Counted from the stretch's first letter, positions 6,666 to 15,863 are shown. The stretch: 64,000 nucleotides of DNA from Solirubrobacterales bacterium (GCA_003132505.1 PKXY01000045.1:30569-94568); one strand, 5' to 3'. Translations and numbers: made by a program. Notes: generated from the letters alone by a model not told the origin.

Positions 6666-7448
6666 TTACGAGTTCTTCACGCCGGTGTAACCGGTTGTCC
6701 CGTCCACCGGCTCGGTCGTCGTGATCCAGACGCCCTTCTTCGTCTTCGTCTTCAGAACGACGATTGGCGGCGTGTTGCCAAGGCGCGTGTCGCCCCTGAA
6801 CTCGTCGTGCTTCACGTTGACCGGCCGTCCGAGATCGAACGGACCGGACATGTACTGCGTGACGACGGGGGTCACCGTCACCGGCGCGGTCTTGCTCGCG
6901 CTCGTCACCGTCGTCGCAGGCACCGTTGCCTCCGTCACGGTCAGGATCGCGTCGACCAGCGGCTCGGCGTTGAGCTTGCCCTGGATCGCGAACTGACCGG
7001 TTATGACCTCACCGGCGGCCGAGGACTGACCGACGCAGTTGATCGCGACGCCCGGTGTGATGCCCTGACATTCGAAGGTGTCCGTCGTCGGTACGTCGCC
7101 GATCGTCGCGACCGGCGACGCGTCGTAGTAGACGATCTGATGCGGCTCGGTCTCGATCTGGTATCCGGTGATCGGCCCGTCGCAGGAGAAGCGGTACTGG
7201 ACCTGGGTTCCGGAAGTCCCGGCCTCTGGCGTGCCCTTGCGGAGTTGGCCGCTGCACGTGTAGTCGTTCGGATCGGCACCGGTCGTACCGGTCGTGCCGG
7301 TCCCGCCGGTGGTCACCGGCTGGATGCTGTCGGCCTGGACGAGCGACGGGCCGACGACCGCTGCCAGAGCGGCGGTTGTCCCGAGCACCCCGAGCGTTGC
7401 CGCTAGCCGGCGTCGGGCGGGCGAAGAGTTGAGCAACTTTTTCTCCAT
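6666..7448 (-). CDS. Secreted protein of unknown function with Thr/Gly linker
   Basis: 260 residues. The N-terminus (MEKKLLNSSPARRRLAATLGVLGTTAALAAVVGPSLVQA) is a clear signal peptide with likely cleavage after VQA. A TTGGTGTTGTTG linker follows, then a module with paired cysteines (DYTCSGQL, YRFSCDGP, TFECQG, AINCVG) and a Val/Thr-rich C-terminus. Four regularly placed cysteines suggest disulfide-stabilised beta structure outside the cell. No family recognised. It converges on ppk1 and is divergent from pstS with a 117-base shared region, so co-regulation with phosphate uptake is possible but unproven. Confidence 0.7.
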   Translation of the reverse strand: MEKKLLNSSPARRRLAATLGVLGTTAALAAVVGPSLVQADSIQPVTTGGTGTTGTTGADPNDYTCSGQLRKGTPEAGTSGTQVQYRFSCDGPITGYQIETEPHQIVYYDASPVATIGDVPTTDTFECQGITPGVAINCVGQSSAAGEVITGQFAIQGKLNAEPLVDAILTVTEATVPATTVTSASKTAPVTVTPVVTQYMSGPFDLGRPVNVKHDEFRGDTRLGNTPPIVVLKTKTKKGVWITTTEPVDGTTGYTGVKNS

Positions 7449-7487
7449 TCGTAGGTGTGAGGCGCCTAGCCTAGCGCAATCAACGGT

Positions 7488-7516
7488 TTGTGGATCGGGT
7501 TTGTGGGCTTTATGCT
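7488..7516 (+). promoter_or_regulatory. Candidate pstS promoter with a tandem GGTTTGTGG repeat
   Basis: TTGTGG and TATGCT are separated by 17 bases, about 50 bases before the pstS start. GGTTTGTGG occurs twice (7485 and 7498), 13 bases apart, overlapping the -35 region, and may be an activator site. I see no 11-base PHO-box repeat in the 117-base gap, which is surprising for pstS. Confidence 0.4.
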
Positions 7517-7565
7517 AGGCTCGCCCCAATCCGTTTGTCAAACCTGCGCACAGGGAGTTCCCTAG

Positions 7566-8423
7566 TTGATTGAAAGACCACGTCGTCTCCTCGTTCCAAT
7601 CCTCGCGGCCGCGGCGCTTGCGATCGCGCTGCCCGCTGTCGCGTTCGCGACGCAGGTCATCCTCCTGTCGGGTTCGACGGCCGCATTCCCGCTGCTCGAG
7701 CTCTTGACCGACAAGTACTCAGCGCTCCAGCACCACAAGGTGAAGTTCATCGTCGCCCAGGGCGGCAGCACCGTTGGCATCAACGATGTCGCGGCCGGCA
7801 AGGTCAACATCGGCGACGCCTCGGCTGCACCGACGTCAACGACGCCCGGAGGTCTCGACTTCTACCCGATCGCCAAGTACTTCGTCTGCGTCGTGACCAA
7901 CAAGTCGAACCCGATCTCGAACCTTACGACGTCGCAGGTCGAGAGCATCTTCGAGGGCAAGGTGACCAACTGGAGCCAGGTGTCAGGCTCGACCCTCACC
8001 ACGCCGATCGATGTCGAGAGCCGCACGTCGGTGGCCGGCGTCCTGACGACGTTTGCGAGCACGCTGCTCGGCGGAGCCAAGTCCACCGTCGTGACCTCGC
8101 ACGCCACACAGTGGGCGAGCGAAGGCCTGATGCAGAACGCCGTCGCGAACGACCCGAACGCCGTCGGCTTCCTGTCGGACTACTACGCGCTCGACGACAA
8201 GAAGATCGGCGCCGTCGCCTATAACGGCATCGGCTGTAACGTGGCCAATACGGTGAACGAGACCTACCCGGGCTGGGCGTTCTTCTATGAGGTCACGAGG
8301 GGGTCGGCAACCGGCACAGCCGAGGGCCGCTTCATCAACTGGATCCAGACGAGCAAGCCTGCGAAGAAGATCATCGAGAAGCAATGGATCCCGCTGACGC
8401 TGCCGAAGACCGTCGGCGGCTGA
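7566..8423 (+). CDS. pstS: Phosphate ABC transporter substrate-binding protein PstS
   Basis: 285 residues. TTG start with GGGAG nine bases upstream; no other in-frame start precedes the signal peptide (RRLLVPILAAAALAIALPAVAFA). The mature part begins with LSGSTAAFPLLELL, the phosphate-contact loop of PstS, followed by AQGGSTVGINDVAAGKVNIGDAS and SRTSVAGVLTTFASTLL, and ends with WIPLTLPK. It binds phosphate outside the membrane and delivers it to PstCA. There is no lipobox cysteine, unusual for a monoderm binding protein. First gene of pstSCAB; a strong hairpin just after it may raise its yield relative to the permeases. Confidence 0.93.
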   Translation: MIERPRRLLVPILAAAALAIALPAVAFATQVILLSGSTAAFPLLELLTDKYSALQHHKVKFIVAQGGSTVGINDVAAGKVNIGDASAAPTSTTPGGLDFYPIAKYFVCVVTNKSNPISNLTTSQVESIFEGKVTNWSQVSGSTLTTPIDVESRTSVAGVLTTFASTLLGGAKSTVVTSHATQWASEGLMQNAVANDPNAVGFLSDYYALDDKKIGAVAYNGIGCNVANTVNETYPGWAFFYEVTRGSATGTAEGRFINWIQTSKPAKKIIEKQWIPLTLPKTVGG

Positions 8424-8447
8424 GAGCGAGGCGCCCTAAGCCGGCCA

Positions 8448-9431
8448 ATGCTCGAACGACTACGCAGACCATGGAGCGACCACCGCGCCGAGCAACTGCT
8501 CGGCGCGGTGGCTTGTCTGCTCGCCATCGGGATCATCCTGATGATCGTGTTCATCGTCCGGGGCGCGTGGCCGACGTTCAGCCACCTGGGGCTGTCCTGG
8601 CTGGGCTCGGGGGGCAACCTCGATAACCAGGTCGGGGCGATGGTCAACACGAGCGCGCACCCGGCGGCGTCAGCGTTTGCATTTCATGCGTGGCCGCTGA
8701 TCTGGGGCACCCTGCTGACGGCCGGCTTTGCGGTGCTGTTCGGCCTCGCGATCTCGCTCGCGGCCGCGATCTTCATCGTCGACTTCGCTCCGCCCTTCGT
8801 GCAGCGCACGATGAAGCCGGTCATCAGGCTGCTCGCGGCAATCCCGGGTGTTCTCTACGGACTGATCGGGATCCTCGTGCTCGTGCCATTCATCGACAAG
8901 CACATCCTCACCACGGCCGAGCAGAACTCGGTCATCAACGTGATTCAACTCAGCGGCGGCGGCCTCGGAGTCACGATCCTCCTCGTGACGCTGATGATCA
9001 CGCCGATCCTGACTGCGCTGATCACCGACGCACTCGAATCGGTCCCCCGCGCCTGGCGCGAGGGGGCGATCGCCCTCGGACTCAATCCGCTCCGGGCGAC
9101 CATCGCCGTGTCGCTTCGTGCGATCCGTCCGGCAATCGTCGCCGCCACCGCGCTTGCGACCGCGCGCGCGCTCGGTGAGGCGGTCGTCGTGTCGATGGTC
9201 TCCGGCGGCAAGGCATTCGCACCGAACCCGCTCGACGGGAAGATCTTCTTCCTCGAGCCGGTGGAAACGCTGGCATCGGAGATCGTGCGCCAGGCTGACA
9301 ACCTCAGCATTCCGGTCCTGCACTCAACCCTCTACGCGATCGCTGCGCTGCTGCTCTTCTCGAGCTTCGCGCTGTCGCTGGCCAGCTATCTGATCAGGTT
9401 GCCGATGCGCCGCTACCAGGTGAGCAACTGA
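8448..9431 (+). CDS. pstC: Phosphate ABC transporter permease PstC
   Basis: 327 residues with six predicted membrane helices, beginning with LLAIGIILMIVFIV around residue 25. The cytoplasmic coupling loop reads ALESVPRAWREGAIALGLNPLRATIAVSLRAI, the EAA-like motif of PstC. Start ATG 8448, 24 bases after pstS; an internal GTG at 8508 would lose the N-terminal arm. A 14-base-pair inverted repeat lies inside codons 11-22. Stop and the next start overlap by one base (TGATG), so pstC and pstA are translationally coupled. Confidence 0.93.
   Translation: MLERLRRPWSDHRAEQLLGAVACLLAIGIILMIVFIVRGAWPTFSHLGLSWLGSGGNLDNQVGAMVNTSAHPAASAFAFHAWPLIWGTLLTAGFAVLFGLAISLAAAIFIVDFAPPFVQRTMKPVIRLLAAIPGVLYGLIGILVLVPFIDKHILTTAEQNSVINVIQLSGGGLGVTILLVTLMITPILTALITDALESVPRAWREGAIALGLNPLRATIAVSLRAIRPAIVAATALATARALGEAVVVSMVSGGKAFAPNPLDGKIFFLEPVETLASEIVRQADNLSIPVLHSTLYAIAALLLFSSFALSLASYLIRLPMRRYQVSN
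8480..8511 (+). promoter_or_regulatory. Strong hairpin after pstS, in the 5' coding part of pstC
   Basis: CCACCGCGCCGAGC and GCTCGGCGCGGTGG pair perfectly over 14 bases around the loop AACT. It begins 57 bases after the pstS stop. Such a stem would block 3'-to-5' exonucleases and could protect pstS mRNA while slowing pstC translation. Comparable stems sit after the other two binding-protein genes of the window. Confidence 0.6.
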
Positions 9432-10423
9432 TGGCGAGTGCGCAACCGGTGGACTCGACGAGGCCCGCGCCGCCACGGCGCCGTCGGCACGGACGGCGCT
9501 CGTCGCTGCGCAGCTGGCGCCTGCGCGATCAGATCACCTTCGTGTTGGCGTGGACGGTCGGGCTCGGCCTGTGCGCAGTCGCCATATCGGTGGTCGTGTT
9601 CTTCGCCGTTGAGGGCATCCAATACCTGCGGCCGAGCCTACTCGTGACGCACCCCAGCGCGTCGGTGAGCCAGTCGGGATCGGGCGGCTTCCTCGATGCG
9701 ATCGAGGGCACGGTCCTGCTGGGGGCGATCGGGCTCCTGATCGCCGTGCCGATCGGCGTTGTGACGGCAGTTTGGGTGATCGAGTACGGCCGGCCACGCT
9801 GGCTCGGGCGCATCGTCGAGTCGACCGTCGAGATCATCGCCGGCACCCCCGACATCGTGATCGCGATCTTTGGACTCGCGCTTTTTCAGCTCGGGGCCTT
9901 CTCGTTCCTCTCGTTCAGCGAGCCGGGAGGCGCCTTTGGCCGCTCGTTCCTCACTGCGGGCGCGATGATGTCGTTCCTAGCCATCCCACCGGTCTATACG
10001 GCGACCCGGAACGGGCTCATCGCGACGCCGCGGCAGATGCGCGAGGCGTCATTTGCGCTGGGCAAGACACGCATCGCGACTATTCGCCGCGTCGTGCTGC
10101 CGGCCGTCCGCCGCGACATCGCGACCGGCTCGACGCTCGGCCTCGCACGGATCATCGGCGACACGGCAATCGTGATCCTGCTGCTGGGCGCGACCCTGCG
10201 CCTCCAGTCGGACGGCGCGCTTGGCTTCCTCAGCGGCACCGGCTCGAGCCTGACCAGCTACATCTACAACAATTCGCCGGCGGGCGACGGCAACGCGCCG
10301 GACAAGGCCTACGCGGCGGCGGCCGTCCTGCTGCTGCTGGTCCTCGTGCTCAACTGGGGCGTCGGACGGATCGGCCGGATCGGCGGGCCTCCGATCCACG
10401 CGGAGCGGAGGCTCGGAGCATGA
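9431..10423 (+). CDS. pstA: Phosphate ABC transporter permease PstA
   Basis: 330 residues. After an Arg-rich cytoplasmic N-terminus (PPRRRRHGRRSSLRSW) come six membrane helices. The coupling loop TPRQMREASFALGKTRIATIRRVVLPAVRRDIATG is the PstA EAA motif. The protein forms the translocation channel together with PstC. Its stop overlaps the pstB start (ATGA). Length and order agree with standard PstA. Confidence 0.93.
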   Translation: MASAQPVDSTRPAPPRRRRHGRRSSLRSWRLRDQITFVLAWTVGLGLCAVAISVVVFFAVEGIQYLRPSLLVTHPSASVSQSGSGGFLDAIEGTVLLGAIGLLIAVPIGVVTAVWVIEYGRPRWLGRIVESTVEIIAGTPDIVIAIFGLALFQLGAFSFLSFSEPGGAFGRSFLTAGAMMSFLAIPPVYTATRNGLIATPRQMREASFALGKTRIATIRRVVLPAVRRDIATGSTLGLARIIGDTAIVILLLGATLRLQSDGALGFLSGTGSSLTSYIYNNSPAGDGNAPDKAYAAAAVLLLLVLVLNWGVGRIGRIGGPPIHAERRLGA

Positions 10424-11340
10424 ACGGCCGCGCCGGCGCCGTGAGAAATCGCCTCGCGCCCGAGAGCCCGGCATGGCAGAATGGACCATTGCCGATCGAA
10501 AAGCTCGACTTAGAAGCGCAGTTGATGGCCATCGCACCCGAACAAACCAACACTCGGCCGCGCCGCGCGCGCGCGGCCGTCACGGCCGTCGAGCGTCTGC
10601 GCCTCGAGGACGTCAGCGTCTTCTACGGCAACACTCCGGCGGTCAAGAACGTGTCGCTATCGATTCGCCAGGGCGAGGTGCTGGCGCTCATCGGACCGTC
10701 CGGCTGCGGCAAGACGACGCTGCTGCGAACGCTGAACCGCCTGACGGAGCTGACGCCGAATGCAAGCCACAGCGGACGCGTCCTGCTCGACGGCGAGGAC
10801 ACCGACGACATCGTCGACACGGAGCTGCGGCGGCGCGTCTCGATGGTCTTCCAGCAGCCGAACCCGTTCCCGATGTCGATCTTTGATAACGTCGGCTTCG
10901 CACTGCGCGAGCAGTCGCGCAAGCGCCCGCGTCGCCGCGAGCTGGAACCGCTCGTCGACCACGCCCTGCAGCGCGCGGGCCTGCATGACGAGGTCCGCGC
11001 GGACCTCAACCGCTCGGCACTACGCCTGTCTGGCGGGCAGCAGCAGCGGCTCTGCATCGCTCGCGCGATTGCTCAGGAGCCGGAGATCCTGTTGATGGAC
11101 GAGCCGTGCTCAGCGCTCGACCCGCGCTCGACGGCCGTGATCGAGGACCTGATCCTGCAACTGCGCGAGGATCTCGCGATCGTGGTCGTCACGCACAACC
11201 TCCAGCAGGCGCACCGAATCGCCGATCGCGTCGCATTCATGTACCTCGGCGACCTCGTCGAGGCGGGTGAGACGGAGCAGGTCTTCAGCGACCCGCGCGA
11301 AGAACAGACGCGCGAGTACATCGCCGGCGTCTTCGGATGA
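10420..11340 (+). CDS. pstB: Phosphate ABC transporter ATP-binding protein PstB
   Basis: 306 residues if started at the ATG that overlaps the pstA stop (ATGA); the ORF track extends further upstream only because the frame is open. An alternative ATG at 10525 gives a more usual 271 residues and removes a poorly conserved 35-residue head. Motifs: Walker A GPSGCGKTT, Q-loop VFQQPNPFPMSIFDNV (the PNPFP string is typical of PstB), signature LSGGQQQRLCIARAI, Walker B ILLMDEPCSALD, switch His VVVTHNLQQA. It energises phosphate import. Confidence 0.93.
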   Translation: MNGRAGAVRNRLAPESPAWQNGPLPIEKLDLEAQLMAIAPEQTNTRPRRARAAVTAVERLRLEDVSVFYGNTPAVKNVSLSIRQGEVLALIGPSGCGKTTLLRTLNRLTELTPNASHSGRVLLDGEDTDDIVDTELRRRVSMVFQQPNPFPMSIFDNVGFALREQSRKRPRRRELEPLVDHALQRAGLHDEVRADLNRSALRLSGGQQQRLCIARAIAQEPEILLMDEPCSALDPRSTAVIEDLILQLREDLAIVVVTHNLQQAHRIADRVAFMYLGDLVEAGETEQVFSDPREEQTREYIAGVFG

Positions 11341-12059
11341 GTCGCCGCAGCGCGGCGCTGCTCACGCTCCTCGCCGCGATCGCCCTGGCGGGCTGCGAGA
11401 GCACCGAACAAGAGAGCGCAAAGATCGCCAAGCGGCTCGGCCACCAACGCGCCTCGGCCGCAGTCACCAAGATCAAGGGCGCTAACTCGAGCGTACGCAT
11501 CGTCTCGGCCCAGATCGTCAGCTCCGCCGGTGGGACCGCCGCCGTGCTCGAGCTCAGCAACAGCTCGAGCCACGCGCAGGCCGACATCCCAATCCTGATC
11601 ACCGTCTACGACGCAGCCGGCAAGGCGGTGTACAGCAACTCGACGGTCGGTGAGAGCTCACCCAGCGGGGAGCTGTCCCTCCTCGGAGCTCACGCGACCG
11701 TGTGGTGGGTCGACTCAAACGTGCTCGCAAGCGGTGGGACGCCGGTGCGCGTCGTCGTAAAGATCGGTGCGCCCACGGCCAGCCCTCCAGCACAATCGTT
11801 GAGCGCCAGCAGGCTCGCCAGCGGCAGCAACTTCGTTGGGCCGTTCATCAGCGGCAGCGCGAACAACAGCTCGGCTGCAGCCGAGACCGACGTCACGGTC
11901 TACGCGGTCGCGCTCGCGGGTGCGCGGGTCGTGGCCGCAGGACAGAGCCTGATCCCGTCGCTTCCGGCTCACGGCTCCGCTTCCTTCCAGGTGAACGTGG
12001 ACGGAAAGGCCAAGGGCGCGACGCCAGCCGCGACAATCGCACCGGCCCACCTCGGCTAG
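11337..12059 (+). CDS. Putative lipoprotein in the pst operon
   Basis: 240 residues starting at an ATG that overlaps the pstB stop (ATGA), so it belongs to the pst operon. The signal peptide ends in a lipobox (LLAAIALAGC), giving a lipid-anchored extracellular protein. Two beta-rich stretches follow, one with ILITVYDAAGKAVYSNSTVG, resembling FxLYD-type immunoglobulin-like folds that modulate domain packing; a second similar stretch is DVTVYAVALAGARVVAAG. Translational coupling to pstB suggests a phosphate-related surface function. This is inference; I recognise no named family. Confidence 0.75.
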   Translation: MSRRSAALLTLLAAIALAGCESTEQESAKIAKRLGHQRASAAVTKIKGANSSVRIVSAQIVSSAGGTAAVLELSNSSSHAQADIPILITVYDAAGKAVYSNSTVGESSPSGELSLLGAHATVWWVDSNVLASGGTPVRVVVKIGAPTASPPAQSLSASRLASGSNFVGPFISGSANNSSAAAETDVTVYAVALAGARVVAAGQSLIPSLPAHGSASFQVNVDGKAKGATPAATIAPAHLG

Positions 12060-12063
12060 ACGC

Positions 12064-12069
12064 TAGCCT
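12064..12069 (+). promoter_or_regulatory. -10 element (TAGCCT) of the beta-propeller gene
   Basis: TAGCCT ends 8 bases before ATG 12078. It lies directly after the lipoprotein stop codon, so the beta-propeller gene may have its own near-leaderless transcript besides read-through from pst. Confidence 0.4.
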
Positions 12070-12077
12070 TGGAAGGG

Positions 12078-13586
12078 ATGAGGACGGTTAACCGCCGCGT
12101 GATCGCCGGCACGGCGGCGCTGTGTGCAGCAGCGGCCACCATCGTGGCAGTTCGCTCGCCCGGCGAGGCTCCAGCCCAGACGACTGCACACGTCATCGCC
12201 ACGGGCCACGTCGCCAGTGCCAACCGCGCCAGGGCTGCTGCGCCGCTTGGCGACTGGCCCGAGTTCGGGCTGAATCCGCAGCGAACCAACGCGACCGGCG
12301 CCGCAACCGGGATCACGGCGGCAAACGTTAAGCAGCTCCACCTGCGCCAGGTGCACCTGCCGGGCACGGCCGACAATTCGGCGATCTTCCTCAGCAGCGT
12401 CAACGTCGACGGCACCGTCCAGAACGCGGTGATCGTCACGACGACCTACGGCATCACGGAGGCGATCGACCCGAGCGACGGTCACACGCTCTGGCAGTTC
12501 ACGCCACCCGGGATCGGGGCGTGGTCGGGCACCTACCAGTTCACGACCGCCAGCCCGATCGCCGACTCGAGCCACCAGTACGTCTACACGACCTCGCCAA
12601 ACGGCCTGGTCCACAAGCTGAGCCTCGAGAACGGCCAGGAGGCCGCCGGCTGGCCTGCGCGGATCACGGTGCTGCCGGCGCGCGAGAAGCTGACCGCCTC
12701 GCTCAACATCGCCGACGGCGAGCTGCTCGCTACGACCGGCGGCTACATCGGCGACCAGCCGCCGTACGTCGGCCACATCGTCGCGATCAACCTCCAGAGC
12801 GGCCAGATCGAGCACGTCTTCAACACGCTCTGCGCCAACCGGCACGCGATCATCTCCCCGCCGACCTGCTCGGCGAGCGACTCCGCGATCCTCTCGCGGA
12901 GCGGCCCGGTCGTACTGCCCGGCGGGCACCGCGTGCTGATCGCCACCGGTAACGCTCCTTGGAACGGCACCACGGACTTCGGCGACAGCTTGATCGAGCT
13001 GAGCCTGCCCAACCTGCGGCTGATCCAGGCCTACACACCCACCGACCAGGCGACCCTCAATAGCTCCGACAGCGACGAGGGCTCGGGCTCGCCGGCGCTG
13101 CTTCCCGGCCACCTGGCGCTGATCGGTGGCAAGGACGGCCTGCTGCGCGTGCTGAGCCTCGGCGATCTCGACGGCCGCCGCCATCGCCTGCCTGAACAGA
13201 CCGGCGGCCAGCTGCAGATCCTCCGCACACCGGGCGGCGCGATGCTGTTCAGCGCGCCAGCAGTCTCGCACTCGATGGTCTTCGTCGCCGATGGCGGCGG
13301 CACCGCCGGCTACTACGTCTCGCACCGGCGCATGCATATCGCCTGGAGCAACGCCACACACGGGACCACGCCGGTGCTCGCGGGCGGCCTGCTCTTCGTC
13401 TACGACATGGACTCCGGCGGCGTCAACGTCTATCACCCGCACAGCGGCAAGCTGATAGCAACGCTGAGCTCGGGTACCGGGCACTGGAACAGCCCGATCG
13501 TGGTCGACGGCTACGTGATCGAGCCCGAAGGCAACGCCAACAGCGACAGCCGGAGCGGCATCCTCGACGTCTGGTCGGCCAGCTAG
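12078..13586 (+). CDS. Secreted PQQ-type beta-propeller protein
   Basis: 502 residues from ATG 12078; a TTG at 12069 adds three residues. I prefer the ATG because TAGCCT lies eight bases ahead and GGAAGGG abuts it. A signal peptide (RRVIAGTAALCAAAATIVAV) is followed by repeated blades with the pattern A-x-D-x-x-x-G-x-x-x-W: AIDPSDGHTLWQFT, KLSLENGQEAAGWPA, AINLQSGQIEHVF, VYHPHSGKLIATL. These match PQQ-like quinoprotein propellers. Catalytic calcium/PQQ ligands of alcohol dehydrogenases are not evident, so a binding or scaffold role is likely. It lies at the distal end of the pst operon, an unusual passenger. Confidence 0.8.
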   Translation: MRTVNRRVIAGTAALCAAAATIVAVRSPGEAPAQTTAHVIATGHVASANRARAAAPLGDWPEFGLNPQRTNATGAATGITAANVKQLHLRQVHLPGTADNSAIFLSSVNVDGTVQNAVIVTTTYGITEAIDPSDGHTLWQFTPPGIGAWSGTYQFTTASPIADSSHQYVYTTSPNGLVHKLSLENGQEAAGWPARITVLPAREKLTASLNIADGELLATTGGYIGDQPPYVGHIVAINLQSGQIEHVFNTLCANRHAIISPPTCSASDSAILSRSGPVVLPGGHRVLIATGNAPWNGTTDFGDSLIELSLPNLRLIQAYTPTDQATLNSSDSDEGSGSPALLPGHLALIGGKDGLLRVLSLGDLDGRRHRLPEQTGGQLQILRTPGGAMLFSAPAVSHSMVFVADGGGTAGYYVSHRRMHIAWSNATHGTTPVLAGGLLFVYDMDSGGVNVYHPHSGKLIATLSSGTGHWNSPIVVDGYVIEPEGNANSDSRSGILDVWSAS

Positions 13587-13587
13587 G

Positions 13588-13689
13588 CGTCAGCTCGACG
13601 CCGTGGCAGAAGGCGAAGTGGTCCTTGATCTCGGCCGCTGCGTCCTTCGGCTCTGGGTAGTACAAGGCTGCGTCGGCTCTCCGATTCAC
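13588..13689 (-). pseudogene. Remnant of a DUF427-family gene (C-terminal 30 codons)
   Basis: Read on the minus strand from 13689 this stretch encodes NRRADAALYYPEPKDAAAEIKDHFAFCHGVEL. The string D-A-A-x-Y-Y-P-E-P-K-x-A-A-A-E-I-K-x-H-x-A-F is characteristic of the end of DUF427 (NTP_transf_9) proteins. Nothing upstream on this strand continues the domain (the MMPL gene ends there) and the natural stop is lost, the frame running on antisense to the propeller gene. It is a gene stub squeezed between two convergent genes, left by a deletion. Identification is from memory of the family pattern. Confidence 0.5.
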
Positions 13690-13712
13690 GTCACGGAGGC
13701 CCGAGGCGCGGC

Positions 13713-15863
13713 TCAGACTCCCTCGGTGGCGATCTCCGCTCCCCTCGGGTCGACGTTGAGCCGCGGCAGTGCGCGGTCGAGACCGCGCGGCAGCCACCAG
13801 GCGCGCGGTCCCATCAGGGCCATGATCGCCGGCACCAGGATGGCGCGAATCAGGAACGCGTCGAGGAACACGGCTGCTGCCAGACCGACGCCGAACAGCT
13901 TGATCGTGAGGCTGTCGCCGAGCACGAACGATGCAAAGACGCAGACCATGATCGCGGCGGCAGCCGTGATCACCCGACCGGTTGCGGCGAGGCCGTGGCG
14001 CATCGCGTGCGCGGCGTCGCCGGTCCGCTCCCATTCCTCCTGCATGCGCGACATCAGGAAGACCTCGTAGTCCATCGAGAGGCCGAACACGATCGCGAAC
14101 ACCATCACGGGGAGGAACGAGGCAATCGGCGAGGTCGCCGAGATACCGACGATGCTGCCGAGCCAGCCCCACTGGAAGACCGCGACGACAACGCCGAACG
14201 CCGCGCCGACGCTCAGGAGATTCATCACGATCGCCTTCAGCGCGATGAACACCGAGCGGAACACAACGAGCAACAGGAGCGCCGAGATCAGGACGACGGC
14301 GCCGATGAAGAGCGGCAGCTTGCTGGCCATGTAGCTCGAGAAGTCGGCGAACAGGGCTGTCGTGCCGCCGACGTAGACGACAGCGCCGGTGCGCTTCTCG
14401 AGCGCTGGGATCACGTCGTTGCGAAGCGTGTTCAGCAACGTCGAGGTCGCCTTTGCCCGCGGCGTCGTCTTTGGAACGACGTTGATCACCGCGATCCCGC
14501 CGTTCGGGCTGTAGGTCGCAGGAGTCACGGCGGCGACGTCCTTCTGCCGGGCGAACGCGGCGCTGAGGATCGCCGCGACCGCCGTGTCGTGCGGCTTCGG
14601 TGTCTTCGTGACCGTCTCGATCGGGCCAGTCGAGCCGGGGCCAAAGCCCTTGGACTCAAGCTGGTAGGCCTGGTAGGTGGTCGTGCTCGTCGCGTCGGTA
14701 CCGGCGTCGGTCGCGCCGAGGCGCAGCGAGAGTATTGGCGAGGCGAGCACGAGCAGGACCGCCAGTGAGGCGGCCGCGCAGACGATTGGCCGGCGCTGAA
14801 CGAAGGCCGCCCAGCGTTCCCAGAAGCCGCCGCCCTTGCTCTGGCGATGGCGCAGGTGGAAGGGATCGAGGCGATCGATGCCGCGACCGAGCTTCGAGAG
14901 CACGGCCGGCAGCAGCGTGATCGCGGCGAGCATGGTGAGAAGCACGGTCAACGAGGAACCGACCGCCGGGCCGCGCAGGAACGCCACACCAACGAGCAGC
15001 TGACCGAGCATCGCGATCACGACGGTCACACCAGCGAACAGCACGGCGCGTCCCGACGTGTCCATCGCCGTTACGATCGCCTCGTCCGGCTCGAGTCCCG
15101 CGTCGAGCCCCGAGCGGTAGCGCGTGACGACGAAGAGCGCGTAGTCGATGCCGACCCCGAGGCCGATCATCGCGGCGAGCTCGGGGGTGAAGTTGACGAC
15201 GTCGAGGACGTGGGTCAGCAGCTCGATCACGCCGAGCGATGTGCCCAGCGCGAGCAGGGCAGTGAGTAGCGGCAGACCAGCCGCGACCACGGTGCCGAAG
15301 GTCAGCAGCAGGATGATGATCGCCGCGATGATGCCCACGCCGGTCGCCGGGCCGGTCTTCGGAGGCTCGACCTGCTCGATCGGCTGACCGCCGAGCTGGA
15401 CTGCGAGCGTCGCGCTGCGCGCGGCCTCGGCGGTCGAGATCACACGGTCGATCGACGTGGTCGGCAGCTGGAAGGAGCGTTCGTCGAAGAGGACCGTCGC
15501 GTAGGCGATGTGCCCGTCGGGCGCGATCTGGTGCGCTCCGACGTAGGGCGAGATGACGCCGCTGACGTGGGCGTCGCCGGCGATCTTCGAAAGCAGACGG
15601 CCGATGTCGGAGCGCACCGCCTAGCTGACGATCGGCGCCTTGGACTCGAAGACGATCGCCGCCTGGTCGCCGCGACGCTGGGGAAAGTCCTTGGTCAGGA
15701 GGTTGATCGCGAGCTGTGAGCCCGAGGTGCTCGGGCCCTTGAAGTTGCTGTTGTAGCTCGAGCCGGCCGCCAGCCCGGCGGCATTTGCTGCGATCAGGAC
15801 GACTACCCAGCCGACGATCACGGTGCGGCGGTGCGCGATACACCAGCGTGCGAGTCCTTTCAT
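13713..15863 (-). pseudogene. MMPL-family transporter interrupted by an in-frame TAG
   Basis: Two in-frame ORFs, 15621-15863 and 13713-15617, make one 716-codon MMPL/RND-type exporter if the single TAG at 15621-15623 (codon 81) is read through. The N-part has the first membrane helix (RRTVIVGWVVVLIAANAAGLAAG) and start of the external domain; the rest holds the remaining helices, including GLGVGIDYALFVVTRYRSGL and FGLSMDYEVFLMSRMQEEW, the two conserved G-x-S/G-x-D-Y motifs of the proton pathway. A GTG at 15617 could restart translation but would lose the first helix. Such proteins export lipids or drugs. ATG 15863 has GGGGG seven bases upstream. Divergent tetR gene controls it. Confidence 0.8.

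Noticed and set aside
9772-10419. Long upstream extension of the pstB frame
   Set aside because: Overlaps pstA in another frame; homology begins near 10600 and an ATGA-coupled start exists at 10420.
12069-12071. TTG as start of the beta-propeller gene
   Set aside because: Falls inside the probable -10 box TAGCCT; ATG 12078 fits a near-leaderless transcript better.
12063-13484. 473-residue minus-strand ORF opposite the beta-propeller gene
   Set aside because: Antisense shadow; the plus strand has a signal peptide and repeated blade motifs.
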